A stretch of DNA of 64,000 bases, from assembly GCF_003323745.1 (NCBI RefSeq), contig NZ_QOIL01000024.1:1866-65865 (forward strand). Direction: 5' to 3'. The notes under the pieces were generated by a model. That model searched no databases. It was not told the origin of the DNA and worked only from the letters and a program-made list of their open reading frames with translations. Below are positions 31,965 to 40,536 of the stretch, piece by piece. The stretch is from Sphaerisporangium album. Lineage in GTDB: Bacteria > Actinomycetota > Actinomycetes > Streptosporangiales > Streptosporangiaceae. Both the position numbers and the translations under genes were made by a program. The stretch's first letter is position 1. The number at the start of each line of letters is the position of its first letter.

Positions 31965-34067
31965 TCAGTTGGTTCGGGCTCCGGTAAGCGCCCGGGTGTC
32001 CAACGCCGCGAAAACGGTCGCCTCGGTGATGTCCAGGGCCGCCCGGTTGAGACGCTTCATCTCTGCCTTCGACGGCTTGTGCCCGTCCTTGTACTGGAAC
32101 CACAGCATGACGAGGTAGTGCCCCTGGGGCCACGCGGTCGCGAAGGACTCCCCGGGGCCGCCGAGCAGCTTGGTCGCGGTGTCCTTGCCCGGCAGCGGCG
32201 TGACGTAGTCGGCCAGGTCGTTGCCCGAACCCGACTTCGCGGCCTTCTTCGACGCCGCGGCGTTCTTCAGGTTCGCGATCCCCACCGTGCCGATGAGGTT
32301 GCCCGGCTTGTCCCGGAAGCTGGCGCGCAGGAACTGGGTGCAGCCCGCGGCCGTCAGCGACTTCTGGATCCCCGTCCCGTGCACGGCGTCCTTGCACTTC
32401 TTGTCGGCCCGCCGCACCGTCATGACGTACGACCGGCCGTGCGCGCTCACCGTCTTGTGGCCGAACAGCTCGTTGAGCGTGAGCGGCTGCGGGTCGGTCT
32501 TGCGGGAGGCCGCGAAGCCGTACTTGTCGGTGCCGGCCCCGACGATGGGCGCCTGTGCGGTCGGGCCCGTGGCCGGGGTGGCCGCCGGCGGCGCGGGGTC
32601 GTCCAGGTTGTTCAGGAACATGATGCCTCCGACCACCGCGGCGATCAGGAGGACGACGCCGCCCGCGACGAACAGCGGACCCTTGGACCGGCCTGCGGCG
32701 GGATCGGGCTCGCTCCTGCGCGTCTCCTTCGGCGGACGGGAGGACTTCCCCCCGTTCTCGGTCGCCTTGTCGTCGCCCGTGTGTCCGAAGGCTCCGCCCG
32801 CCTGCCGGGAGAACGCCTCGAACGAACGCTCCTCGGCGCGGGGCGCCTCGGGCGCGCCCCCTTGGGGCCGCGACGGCTCGAAGGGATTTCCGGACGTGCG
32901 GCCGGTCTCGAACGGGTCCGCCTCGGCGCGCGGCGGCTCGAAGGGGCGGCCGGGGGCGCGGGGCGGCTCGAAGGGGCTGCCGCCCGGCTGGTCGGCGAAG
33001 GGACGCGAGGCGGGCCGACGCGTCTCGAACGGGTTGCGCGCCTCCTGCGGCCGGGGTTGCTCGAACGGGCGCGACTCGGGCTTCTCGAAGGCGCGCTCGA
33101 AGGGTTGGCCGAAGGGCTGCCCGGCAGCCGGATCGGACGGGCGGCTGAAAGGGCTCGCGCCCTCGGGGTCCTGGAAGACGCCTCCGCGTCCCCGGGGCGA
33201 CTCGAAGGCACTGCCCCCGCCGACCCCCCCGAACGCGGATCCGGACCCGGGCCCATATACAGAGCCGCCGCCTCCTGCCCCGGGCTCACCGAAGCCGGTG
33301 CCGTTGGTCGTACCGGGTTCCCCGAAGCGGTCAGAGGCGAGCGGGTCGACGCCGAAGCCGGAGCCGGGCGCGGAGGGGTTCGCCGGGGCGCCGCCGTAGC
33401 CCGTGCCGCCCGGGGAACCGGAACCCGCGCCGAAGTTGGTCCCGGACGGGGGCGTCGGATCGCCGCCGAAGCTCGCGCCGGGCAGGGACGACGAGGTCCC
33501 GCCGAAGTCAGGGGCGCCGGAGGACGACGGGGCCGCGCCGAAGGCCGATGTGCCGACGGACGACGGACCCGCTCCGAAAGGGGAGGTGCCGGGCAGGCCG
33601 CCGAGTCCGCCTAGGCCGGGATCCGTGCGCAGGGCCGGGTCGTCGCCGGGCCCGCGACCGGCGGGACCCAGGCTCAGTCCGGGGTCGGTCCTGGGCTCGG
33701 AGTTCGCGCCGTACCTGGACGCAGGATCCGCGCCGTACGTGGTCCCCGCGCCGTACGCGGACGTCGGATCCGTGCCGGGAACGGAGCCGCCGGAAGGGCT
33801 CGGCTCGCCGGAGTCGCCGGGGACGAGGGGGCCGAACAGGGGGTCGCCCGCCGGGACGCCCTGGGCGCGTCGGCGGCGTTCCTCCATGCGCGACAGCGGG
33901 CGTCGCGCGGCCTCGCGCTCCTCCTCCGGCGGAAGGGATGGCCACGACGCCGACTCTCTGCCCGGCTCGTCCGTTTGCTCCTCCGGCCTGGGCGAACCGG
34001 TCGGCGCGGGCGGCTCGTACGGGCGGTAAGGCTGGCGGCGTGGTGGCTGGTCCCCGGGGTAACCCAT
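31965..34067 (-). CDS. Proline-rich single-pass membrane protein, paralogue of its neighbour
   Basis: 700 aa. Same architecture: ~455 residues of cytoplasmic low-complexity sequence rich in Pro/Gly/Phe/Arg (repeats such as PFEPPRAPGRPFEPPRAE and FGQPFERAFEKP), a transmembrane helix at ~463-485 (FVAGGVVLLIAAVVGGIMFL) and a ~200-residue outside domain. Shared motifs with the 1214-aa protein: LTLNELF/LTLKEAF, AAGC..FLRA/KAGC..ILRA, YKDGHKPS/YSDGHTPT. An extra Cys (KKCKD) could pair with the conserved one. ATG 34067 lies 6 nt after TAGTCT, so the mRNA may be leaderless. Unknown function. Confidence 0.85.
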   Translation of the reverse strand: MGYPGDQPPRRQPYRPYEPPAPTGSPRPEEQTDEPGRESASWPSLPPEEEREAARRPLSRMEERRRRAQGVPAGDPLFGPLVPGDSGEPSPSGGSVPGTDPTSAYGAGTTYGADPASRYGANSEPRTDPGLSLGPAGRGPGDDPALRTDPGLGGLGGLPGTSPFGAGPSSVGTSAFGAAPSSSGAPDFGGTSSSLPGASFGGDPTPPSGTNFGAGSGSPGGTGYGGAPANPSAPGSGFGVDPLASDRFGEPGTTNGTGFGEPGAGGGGSVYGPGSGSAFGGVGGGSAFESPRGRGGVFQDPEGASPFSRPSDPAAGQPFGQPFERAFEKPESRPFEQPRPQEARNPFETRRPASRPFADQPGGSPFEPPRAPGRPFEPPRAEADPFETGRTSGNPFEPSRPQGGAPEAPRAEERSFEAFSRQAGGAFGHTGDDKATENGGKSSRPPKETRRSEPDPAAGRSKGPLFVAGGVVLLIAAVVGGIMFLNNLDDPAPPAATPATGPTAQAPIVGAGTDKYGFAASRKTDPQPLTLNELFGHKTVSAHGRSYVMTVRRADKKCKDAVHGTGIQKSLTAAGCTQFLRASFRDKPGNLIGTVGIANLKNAAASKKAAKSGSGNDLADYVTPLPGKDTATKLLGGPGESFATAWPQGHYLVMLWFQYKDGHKPSKAEMKRLNRAALDITEATVFAALDTRALTGARTN

Positions 34068-34073
34068 GCGCCG

Positions 34074-34079
34074 AGACTA
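34074..34079 (-). promoter_or_regulatory. -10 box for leaderless transcript of the 700-aa protein gene
   Basis: On the minus strand TAGTCT ends 6 nt before ATG 34067, the distance expected when transcription begins at the start codon. There is no ribosome-binding site and no clear -35. Confidence 0.5.
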
Positions 34080-34102
34080 GCCCGGCGGCGCGACATAACA
34101 GG

Positions 34103-34897
34103 TCAGGAATAGCCGAAGTCCTGGGTCCACCAGATGTCGCCCGAGCCGTAGGCGACTCCGACGCCCACGGTCTTGATCTGGCAGTTCAGGATGTTGCGGC
34201 GGTGTCCGCTGTTGGCCATCCAGCTGCGCACGGTCTCCTCCGCGGACGCGTAGCCGCGGGCGATGTTCTCGGCGGCGCTGTTGCTGTAGCCGGCGCGGGC
34301 CATGCGGTCCCAGGGGCTGGCGCCGTCGGGCGAAGTGTGGCCGAAGTAGCCGCGCTCGGCCATGTCCCGGCTGTGGGCGCGGGCGGCACGGGCCAGGCGC
34401 GGGTCGAGCCGCAGCGGTGCGCATCCCTTGCGCGTGCGCTCCTCGTTGGTGAGCGCGACGGCGGCCGCTTCGAGCTGGGAGACGGGCAGGGCGTCGTCGG
34501 GGGGCGCGGCCCGGCCGTCGCCGCTGGCGGTGCCCACATTGGCGTCGCCGCCGGGGATCTGGGAGCCGCTGCCGTCGATGGCGTCGCGGCTCTTGGTGGC
34601 CGTGGGGGTCGGGCGGGTGCGCGGCTCGCCGGTGGCACGCGGCGCGCTCGGGCGGGCGACTCGGCCGAGGGGCGGCATGCGCGTGGTGGCGACCTCGGGG
34701 GCGACGAGGATGTGGCCGGGGGTTGCCGTGGGCACGCCGGTCTGCAGGTAGACCTCGTCCAGGGCGGCCTTGGGAGGGTCGAGACGGGAGACGACGATGC
34801 CGGCGAGCAGGGCGGCGGTCAGGCATGCCAAAAGACCCACGTGGGTCCGCCTAGGGGGGAACCTCTGGGGTGATCTGGGGGTGAGGCGCTGACACAT
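34103..34897 (-). CDS. Membrane-anchored CAP/SCP-domain protein (YkwD-like)
   Basis: 264 aa. N-terminal signal anchor (HVGLLACLTAALLAGIVVS, ~19-37), a Thr/Pro/Arg-rich linker, and a C-terminal CAP domain (~140-264): LTNEERTRKGCAPLRLDPRL, ARAARAHSRDMAERGYFGHT, SPDGASPWDRMARAGY, AENIARGY, SWMANSGHRRNILN. This is the bacterial CAP signature, including the His and Glu of the putative active site. Members are extracytoplasmic with mostly unknown function. Two Cys (C160 region and LNCQIK) may pair. Downstream of and same strand as nothing else close; its 5' region faces rplM. Confidence 0.9.
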   Translation of the reverse strand: MCQRLTPRSPQRFPPRRTHVGLLACLTAALLAGIVVSRLDPPKAALDEVYLQTGVPTATPGHILVAPEVATTRMPPLGRVARPSAPRATGEPRTRPTPTATKSRDAIDGSGSQIPGGDANVGTASGDGRAAPPDDALPVSQLEAAAVALTNEERTRKGCAPLRLDPRLARAARAHSRDMAERGYFGHTSPDGASPWDRMARAGYSNSAAENIARGYASAEETVRSWMANSGHRRNILNCQIKTVGVGVAYGSGDIWWTQDFGYS

Positions 34898-34939
34898 GCC
34901 GCTGCCAAATATAGGGAGGTCGGCTCATGTTACAGAAGA

Positions 34940-34964
34940 GACGTCGGGGACGGGTTTTTGTTCC
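34940..34964 (-). promoter_or_regulatory. Possible ECF-sigma promoter of the CAP-protein gene
   Basis: Minus strand GGAAC (34964-34960), 16-bp spacer, CGTC (34943-34940), which is the general shape of ECF (SigE/SigW-like) promoters. A separate TATATT at 34923-34918 is a possible housekeeping -10. Confidence 0.3.
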
Positions 34965-35132
34965 GGAAAGGTGTCCGAATCTCGGTTCCAGGACAGGTTT
35001 CCGGACCGCGGGGCGGGGTTGCGCGCCGGAATCCGGGTTTCCCGTGCCCGTGTCCCCCGGGTGCACGTGGCGCTGACCAGTAGACTGTGCGGCGCGGACC
35101 CGGTGTGACACCGCTGCGTCGGTGCTCTCGTT

Positions 35133-35162
35133 TTGACCCGCGCTCGTCGCTACCGGTAGTCT
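35133..35162 (+). promoter_or_regulatory. Promoter of rplM-rpsI-glmM
   Basis: -35 TTGACC (35133-35138), 18-bp spacer, -10 TAGTCT (35157-35162). Nearly the same core as the rpsL promoter, fitting common control of ribosomal operons. Confidence 0.7.
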
Positions 35163-35315
35163 GCTAGTTCGTTGTGTGTGGATCGGTCTGTCGTGACCGA
35201 TGCGCGGCGCGTCCGGCGTCATCTCCCTGTTCGCGGAGACGGAAGGTCTGGGCCATGTCGTGCGCCCGCCCATGACCTACTCCAGAGATGCCCACCCGAC
35301 AGAAGGCTTACCACC

Positions 35316-35759
35316 GTGCGCACGTTCACCCCTAAGGCCACCGACGTACAGCGTCAGTGGTACGTCATCGACGCCACCGACGTCGTGCTGGGTCGGCTGG
35401 CTGCCCAGGTCGCGACGCTGCTCCGCGGTAAGCACAAGCCGATCTTCGCGCCGCACGTCGACACCGGTGACTTCGTCATCATCATCAACGCCGACAAGGT
35501 GGCCCTGACCGGCAACAAGCTGGAGCAGAAGAAGGCGTACCGCCACTCCGGCTACCCGGGCGGTCTGCGCTCGGTGTCCTACAGCGAGCTGCTGGAGAAG
35601 CGGCCGGACCGCGCCGTCGAGAAGGCCGTGAAGGGCATGCTTCCGAAGAACTCCCTCGGCCGGAAGATGGCCAAGAAGCTCAAGGTGTACGCCGGCAACG
35701 AGCACCCGCACCAGGCGCAGCAGCCGGTCCCTTACGAGCTCACCCAGATCGCCCAGTAG
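35316..35759 (+). CDS. rplM: 50S ribosomal protein L13
   Basis: 147 aa, full length. Early assembly protein. The GTG start gives [20 protein letters not shown], the expected N-terminus; the earlier open frame is leader. Contains [20 protein letters not shown] and [20 protein letters not shown]. Forms an operon with rpsI and glmM, as in other actinobacteria. Confidence 0.98.
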   Translation: MRTFTPKATDVQRQWYVIDATDVVLGRLAAQVATLLRGKHKPIFAPHVDTGDFVIIINADKVALTGNKLEQKKAYRHSGYPGGLRSVSYSELLEKRPDRAVEKAVKGMLPKNSLGRKMAKKLKVYAGNEHPHQAQQPVPYELTQIAQ

Positions 35760-35812
35760 TCGCACACCGTTGGCCGACGGCTGACGCCAAGATCGAAAGT
35801 TAGAGGAGAACC

Positions 35813-36340
35813 GTGGCCGAGCCCACCGGTGTCGAAACGCCCTACGAAGGCGAGCCGGACTTTGCGGACCCCTCCAGCGAGGAGTTCCCGTCCGAGTACA
35901 CCAGCGAGTCCGCTCCCAGCAGCGACGTCGCCGCGCGTAAGCCCATCACGACGGGCAACTCGTACGGCACCGGCCGTCGCAAGGAGGCGATCGCCCGGGT
36001 GCGCATCATGCCGGGCACCGGCAAGTGGACCATCGAGGGTCGCTCGCTGGACAACTACTTCCCCAACAAGGTCCACCAGCAGATCGTCAAGGAGCCCTTC
36101 GTGGTCCTCGGCGCCGAAGACCAGTTCGACGTCTTCGTGCGCATCGACGGTGGCGGCGTGACCGGTCAGGCCGGCGCCGTACGCATGGGCCTCGCCCGCG
36201 CGCTCACCGCGCTGGACGTCGAGGTCAACCGCGCGCCACTGAAGAAGGCCGGCTTCCTCACCCGTGACGCGCGGGAGACGGAGCGGAAGAAGGCCGGTCT
36301 CAAGAAGGCCCGTAAGGCTCCTCAGTACAGCAAGCGTTGA
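35813..36340 (+). CDS. rpsI: 30S ribosomal protein S9
   Basis: 175 aa. The conserved S9 core starts near residue 48 ([20 protein letters not shown]) and ends in the universally conserved basic tail [12 protein letters not shown], whose last Arg reaches the P-site tRNA. The ~45-residue acidic N-terminal extension ([20 protein letters not shown]) is typical for actinobacteria. GTG start after GAGGAGAACC. The stop overlaps the glmM TTG. Confidence 0.98.
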   Translation: MAEPTGVETPYEGEPDFADPSSEEFPSEYTSESAPSSDVAARKPITTGNSYGTGRRKEAIARVRIMPGTGKWTIEGRSLDNYFPNKVHQQIVKEPFVVLGAEDQFDVFVRIDGGGVTGQAGAVRMGLARALTALDVEVNRAPLKKAGFLTRDARETERKKAGLKKARKAPQYSKR

Positions 36341-37698
36341 CGGGCCGGCTGTTCGGCACCGACGGAGTCCGTGGGGTCGCGGGCCGCGACCTCACGGCGG
36401 AGCTCGCCATGGACCTGTCGGTCGCGGCGGCTCATGTCCTCGGCGACGCCGGAGCATTCGAGTCGAGCGTCGGGCGGCGTGGCCGCCCGGTCGCCGTCGT
36501 GGGCCGGGACCCTCGCGCTTCGGGGGAGTTCCTCGAAGCCGCGGTGGTGGCCGGCCTCGCGTCGTCCGGTGTGGACGTGCTGCGCCTCGGCGTGCTGCCC
36601 ACCCCGGCCGTCGCCTACCTCACTTCGGCCCTCGGGGCCGATCTCGGGGTCATGCTGTCCGCCTCGCACAACCCGGCGCCGGACAACGGCATCAAGTTCT
36701 TCGCCCGTGGCGGCTTCAAGCTTCCGGACGCGGTCGAGAACGACATCGAGCGGCGCCTCGGTGAGAAGTGGAACCGCCCGGTGGGCGCCGCCGTCGGCCG
36801 CGTGCGCGACGCGTACGGCGAGGCCGACCGGTACGTCTCGCACGTCCTGACGACGGTCGACGGCCGCCTTGAGGGCCTGCGGCTGGTGGTCGACTGTGCG
36901 CACGGCGCGGCGCACATGGTGGCTCCTGAGGCGCTGCTGCGCGCGGGCGCGACCGTGGAGACCATCGGCACCTCGCCGGACGGTCTCAACATCAACGAGG
37001 GCGTCGGGTCCACGCACCTGGACGCGCTGCGCGAGGCCGTCATCGAGCGCGGCGCCGACGCGGGCATCGCCTACGACGGCGACGCCGACCGCTGCCTGGC
37101 CGTGACCGCCACGGGCGAGCTGGTGGACGGCGACCAGATCATGGCGATCCTGGCGCTGGCCATGCACGATGCGGGCACCCTGGCGAAGGACACGGTCGTC
37201 GCCACGATCATGTCCAACCTCGGCTTCAAGATCGCCCTGCGGAAGGCCGGGCTGACCATGGTGGAGACCGCGGTCGGCGACCGGTACGTCCTGGAGGCGA
37301 TGAAGACCGGCGGGTACAACTTCGGCGGCGAGCAGTCGGGCCACGTCGTGATGCTCGACCACGCCACCACCGGGGACGGCCTGCTGACCTCGCTTCACCT
37401 GCTCGCGGAGGTCTCCAGGTCGGGCCGGTCGCTGGAGGAGCTGGCGTCGGTCATGACACGGCTGCCTCAGGTGCTGGTCAACGTCCGGGACGTCGCCAAG
37501 GCCAAGGCCGCGACCTCCGAGGAGCTCGCCTCCGCGGTCGCCGAGGCCGAGAGCGCGCTCGGGGACACCGGCCGGGTGGTCATCCGGCCGAGCGGCACCG
37601 AGCCGATGGTCCGGGTGATGGTCGAGGCCGAGTCGCAGGACGAGGCCGAGCTCATCGCCGGAAAGCTGGCCGAGGTCGTCCGCGCCACCTGCGCCTGA
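36337..37698 (+). CDS. glmM: Phosphoglucosamine mutase
   Basis: 453 aa. Converts glucosamine-6-phosphate to glucosamine-1-phosphate for UDP-GlcNAc and peptidoglycan. Phospho-acceptor Ser110 in MLSASHNP; Mg-binding loop [12 protein letters not shown]; sugar-binding GGEQSGHVV; phosphate-binding [14 protein letters not shown]. It starts at a TTG (36337) that overlaps the rpsI TGA as TTGA. This gives the normal N-terminus ([13 protein letters not shown]), and no ATG/GTG is available nearby. Synthesis is probably coupled to rpsI translation. Confidence 0.97.
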   Translation: MTGRLFGTDGVRGVAGRDLTAELAMDLSVAAAHVLGDAGAFESSVGRRGRPVAVVGRDPRASGEFLEAAVVAGLASSGVDVLRLGVLPTPAVAYLTSALGADLGVMLSASHNPAPDNGIKFFARGGFKLPDAVENDIERRLGEKWNRPVGAAVGRVRDAYGEADRYVSHVLTTVDGRLEGLRLVVDCAHGAAHMVAPEALLRAGATVETIGTSPDGLNINEGVGSTHLDALREAVIERGADAGIAYDGDADRCLAVTATGELVDGDQIMAILALAMHDAGTLAKDTVVATIMSNLGFKIALRKAGLTMVETAVGDRYVLEAMKTGGYNFGGEQSGHVVMLDHATTGDGLLTSLHLLAEVSRSGRSLEELASVMTRLPQVLVNVRDVAKAKAATSEELASAVAEAESALGDTGRVVIRPSGTEPMVRVMVEAESQDEAELIAGKLAEVVRATCA

Positions 37699-37726
37699 TC
37701 CGAGGCGTCACGCGCGACAGCAGTGC

Positions 37727-37767
37727 CCGAAAGGCGGGGTCCTCCTGGTGAGGGCCCCGCCTTTCGG
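37727..37767. terminator. Bidirectional terminator between glmM and the convergent gene
   Basis: CCGAAAGGCGGGG (37727-37739) pairs with CCCCGCCTTTCGG (37755-37767), and the stem can extend inward through T-G and CCTC/GAGG, giving about 18 bp with loop CTGGT. It lies between convergent genes and would work on both strands. Confidence 0.85.
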
Positions 37768-37787
37768 CTTCCAGGACTCGCGCGGGC

Positions 37788-38327
37788 TCAGGCGTGGGCG
37801 CGCAGGGCCTCGGCCAGCCACTCGAACGCCGGGACGCCGCTCGGAAACGGCGGCCGGTCGTTGAGGACGCCCGTCAGCTCCCAGAACCGCTCCACCCGCC
37901 GGTCGGTGAACGTCTCCACCTGGCCGGCCAGGCGGCGGCGCTCCTCGGCGGGGGTGCCCGCCGGGACGATCCTGTCGAGAACCTCCCGGCCCTCGGGCGA
38001 GCCGGGCGCGATGCCCGCCGCCACCGCGGCACCCGCGTGTTCCAAGATCGGCTGCGGGTCGTACGGCCGCTTCTCGGCCTCCTGGGCGCCGGTGACCGCC
38101 ATCTGGCGCACGCGCCGCCGGAAGGCGGGGTCGGCGACCAGCTCCGCCAGCTCGTCCCAGGCCCGCGCCTTGTCGGCGTCGAGCTCGTCGGGGGCGTCGG
38201 CGGGCAGCTGCCGCATGCCCTCGGCGATGCGCGCGCCGGTCGCGCCGGGGCCGACACCGGCGAACGCCTCGCTCACGAACGCGTCGATGATCTGCTGCCG
38301 CTCTCGCGCGGACGGCCGATCCGCCAT
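37788..38327 (-). CDS. Orphan effector-like domain related to MerR-family regulators
   Basis: 179 aa, soluble, acidic, all-helical in appearance. Segments such as AWDELAELVADPAFRRRVRQM, YDPQPILEHAGAAVAAGIAP and RVERFWELTGVLNDRP resemble, from memory, the C-terminal ligand domain of some actinobacterial MerR regulators. There is no helix-turn-helix here, so DNA binding is not expected. ATG 38327 (MADRPSARERQQ) is chosen because GAGGAG lies 9 nt upstream; an in-frame ATG 9 nt earlier sits directly on that site. Moderate certainty about family. Confidence 0.6.
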   Translation of the reverse strand: MADRPSARERQQIIDAFVSEAFAGVGPGATGARIAEGMRQLPADAPDELDADKARAWDELAELVADPAFRRRVRQMAVTGAQEAEKRPYDPQPILEHAGAAVAAGIAPGSPEGREVLDRIVPAGTPAEERRRLAGQVETFTDRRVERFWELTGVLNDRPPFPSGVPAFEWLAEALRAHA

Positions 38328-38491
38328 GATGGTCATCTCCTCATATGTCAGGCGTGGTGGCGGCACCAGATGGCGTGCCTTCGAGGAGCAACCTTCCAGC
38401 CTCCAGCAGGTGGAGACTCAAGCCGGTCAACGCGACGGGCCCCGCGCGCCCACCCGCCGGAGGTGCGACGGCGCGCGGTGGCGTTGTCATC

Positions 38492-38497
38492 TAGGGT
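38492..38497 (+). promoter_or_regulatory. -10 box for leaderless transcript of the 38.5-kb membrane protein gene
   Basis: TAGGGT ends 8 nt before GTG 38506. Confidence 0.4.
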
Positions 38498-38505
38498 GAT
38501 TGTTC

Positions 38506-38880
38506 GTGGTCCACAGGTACAGGCTCCAGATGATCGCCGTCGCCTCGTTCCTCGCGGGAGCGTTCTTCACCTGGATCCTCGCCTCGACGGGCACCGACGG
38601 TTACTTCTTCCGCTCCCTGCTGTACCCCTGGATGTACGCCGTCGTGCTGATCGGTGGGCTCGTCCTCGGCGTGACCGTGTCGGTCAAGAGCGCCGTGGCG
38701 ACGCTGGTGCCGTTCGCGGTGCCACAGCCCCTCACGGCCCTGTGGCAGGGCGTCGGCCCACGACCCGAGACCGGCGGGGGCCTGTGGGTCGTGGGCTTCG
38801 TCTCCTCGACGGTCCTGCTGGTCTTCGCGGTGGGCTGCATCGCCATCGGCGTCTGCGTCCGCCTGATGTTCCGCCGCTGA
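38506..38880 (+). CDS. Small integral membrane protein, unknown
   Basis: 124 aa, not recognised. Three hydrophobic stretches: MIAVASFLAGAFFTWILAST (~9-28), YPWMYAVVLIGGLVLGVTVS (~38-57) and WVVGFVSSTVLLVFAVGCIAIGV in the C-terminal part, so 3 (possibly 4) membrane helices, with a basic C-terminus MFRR. GTG 38506 is 8 nt after TAGGGT; a TTG at 38500 would add two residues. Convergent with the ABC operon, whose last gene ends 25 bp away. Confidence 0.65.
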   Translation: MVHRYRLQMIAVASFLAGAFFTWILASTGTDGYFFRSLLYPWMYAVVLIGGLVLGVTVSVKSAVATLVPFAVPQPLTALWQGVGPRPETGGGLWVVGFVSSTVLLVFAVGCIAIGVCVRLMFRR

Positions 38881-38905
38881 CAACACGGCCGCCGAGGAAG
38901 CGGCG

Positions 38906-39622
38906 TCACTCCTCGCCGGTGAGGGAGATGGAGCGGAGGCGCTGGCCTGCCCACACCACCGAGCCGATCGTGACGATCAGTACGGCGGGGACGGCGAAAC
39001 CCATGCCGACGGAGGACTTGAAGAAGTTCGACGTGACGAACTGCGCGGCGAAGGTCTGCGCCCACTGCTGGATCGACAGGTTGCCCGCGCCGGGCACGTA
39101 CTGGCCGACCAGGCCCTCCCACACCACGGCGTAGATGATGCCGACCGTCACCGCGTGCCGGGTGACGACGCCGAGGAACAGGAAGACCCCGGCGTACGCG
39201 ATGCCGCCGACCAGTGCGCCGAGCCCGAAGCCGGTGGCGATGCCCGCCTCGTTGCCGAGGACGATGTAGGCGGCGATGTACGTCGGGACGGCCGCGAACA
39301 GCACGAGCAGCGAGGCGGCCACGGCGAACTTGGTGACGGCGATCGACGGGCGGGAGATCGGCTTGGACAGCAGGTGGATGATCGTGCCGTCGTCGATCTC
39401 GGGCGCGATCGTGCCCGTGCCCGCGATCAGGCCGAGCAGTGGCAGCATCATGCCGATCGCGTAGATCTGCATGAGCTTGATCGTGGCGTTCTCGTCCGTG
39501 CTGCCGATGGCGCGCAGCAGCACCGCGAGGCCGATGAGCAGAAGGGGCAGCAGGATCAGCAGCAGCACCCTGCGCCGCCCCAGCACGGCCCGGTAGGTGA
39601 TTCCGGCGACGACGGAGTTCAA
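38906..39622 (-). CDS. ABC-2 type transporter permease
   Basis: 238 aa with six hydrophobic segments (LLLILLPLLLIGLAVLLRAI, IYAIGMMLPLLGLIAGTGTI, FAVAASLLVLFAAVPTYIAA, IAYAGVFLFLGVVTRHAV, VTVGIIYAVVWEGLVGQY, AVPAVLIVTIGSVVW). It contains the ABC-2 signature-like DDGTIIHLLSKPISRPSIAV. Last gene of a four-gene minus-strand operon; ATGA overlap with the preceding ATPase gene (39619-40536). Probably forms an exporter with that ATPase; substrate unknown. Confidence 0.85.
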   Translation of the reverse strand: MNSVVAGITYRAVLGRRRVLLLILLPLLLIGLAVLLRAIGSTDENATIKLMQIYAIGMMLPLLGLIAGTGTIAPEIDDGTIIHLLSKPISRPSIAVTKFAVAASLLVLFAAVPTYIAAYIVLGNEAGIATGFGLGALVGGIAYAGVFLFLGVVTRHAVTVGIIYAVVWEGLVGQYVPGAGNLSIQQWAQTFAAQFVTSNFFKSSVGMGFAVPAVLIVTIGSVVWAGQRLRSISLTGEE

Positions 39623-40536
39623 CGGGAGCTCCCGGAGATCAGGTAGGAGAAGACGCTTTCGAGGTCCTCGTCGGCGGGGGACACCTGCCAGACGGAGACG
39701 CCCGCGTCGCGGGCGAGCCTCGGGAGCAGCCAGGTGAACCTGCGGAAGTCCACCGCCTGGACCTCCAGGCCGGCCTCGCCCAGGGAGACCGCGCCCGAGG
39801 ACGCGTCCGCGATCAGCGCGGAGGCCAGGCGCCGGTCGTCGCTGGAGCGGACGCGGAACAGGTGGGGCCGGTCGGTCATGCGCCGGCGGATCTCGCGGAA
39901 GTCGCCCGAGGCGGCGTGGCGGCCGGCCACGAGCACCTCGATCTGCTGGGCGACCCGCTCGACCTCCTCCAGGATGTGGGAGCTGAACAGGATGGTGCGC
40001 CCGGCGGCGCCGAGCTCCCTGACCAGGTCCATCAAATGGAGGCGCTGGCGCGGGTCCATGCCGTTGAACGGCTCGTCCAGCAGCAGCACCTGCGGGTCGT
40101 GGACGAGCGCGGCGGCGACCTTGACCCGCTGGCGCATGCCCTTGGAGTAGGTCTCGACGCGCCGGTCCTTCGCGCCCTCCATGTCGACCAGCGCCAGCGC
40201 CTTGGAGGCGGCGTCCTCGGGGGACGACAGGCGGTGCAGGCGGGCGCTGGACAGCACGAACTGCCAGCCGGTCAGGAAGCCGTACACGGCCTCGCGCTCG
40301 GGCACCAGGCCGATGGAGCGGTAGATCTGGTGGTTGCGCCAGATCTGCCGGCCGTCGAGGGTGGCGGTGCCGGTGGAAGGGGCGAGGAACCCGGCCATCA
40401 TGTGCAGCAGCGTCGACTTGCCTGCGCCGTTCGGGCCGAGCAGGCCGGTGACGCCGGGCCCGACGGTCATCGTGACGTCGTTGACGGCGACCACGTTGCC
40501 GTACCAGCGGGAGACCTGGGCGAGTTCGATGTTCAC
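39619..40536 (-). CDS. ABC transporter ATP-binding protein
   Basis: 305 aa. Walker A GPNGAGKST at 34-42, signature YSKGMRQR, Walker B VLLLDEP, then FSSHILEEVERVA. GTG 40536 is the start because it overlaps the upstream permease stop as GTGA and gives a normal N-terminus (NIELAQVSRWYGNVVAVNDV); longer frames only read through the permease gene. The ~80-residue C-terminal domain is that of ABC-2 exporter ATPases. Third gene of the operon. Confidence 0.9.
   Translation of the reverse strand: MNIELAQVSRWYGNVVAVNDVTMTVGPGVTGLLGPNGAGKSTLLHMMAGFLAPSTGTATLDGRQIWRNHQIYRSIGLVPEREAVYGFLTGWQFVLSSARLHRLSSPEDAASKALALVDMEGAKDRRVETYSKGMRQRVKVAAALVHDPQVLLLDEPFNGMDPRQRLHLMDLVRELGAAGRTILFSSHILEEVERVAQQIEVLVAGRHAASGDFREIRRRMTDRPHLFRVRSSDDRRLASALIADASSGAVSLGEAGLEVQAVDFRRFTWLLPRLARDAGVSVWQVSPADEDLESVFSYLISGSSR

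Larger units (their letters stand above)
34898..35315. other. Divergent region between the CAP-protein gene and rplM
   Basis: 418 bp without a gene. It contains candidate minus-strand promoter elements for the CAP gene (34918-34964), a good plus-strand promoter for rplM (35133-35162) and an rplM leader of about 147 nt with a 6-bp hairpin ATCGGT / ACCGAT (35182-35201). Confidence 0.7.

Noticed and set aside
38881-38904. Short hairpin GCCGC / GCGGC between convergent genes
   Set aside because: Only 5 bp; too weak to call a terminator in this GC-rich DNA.
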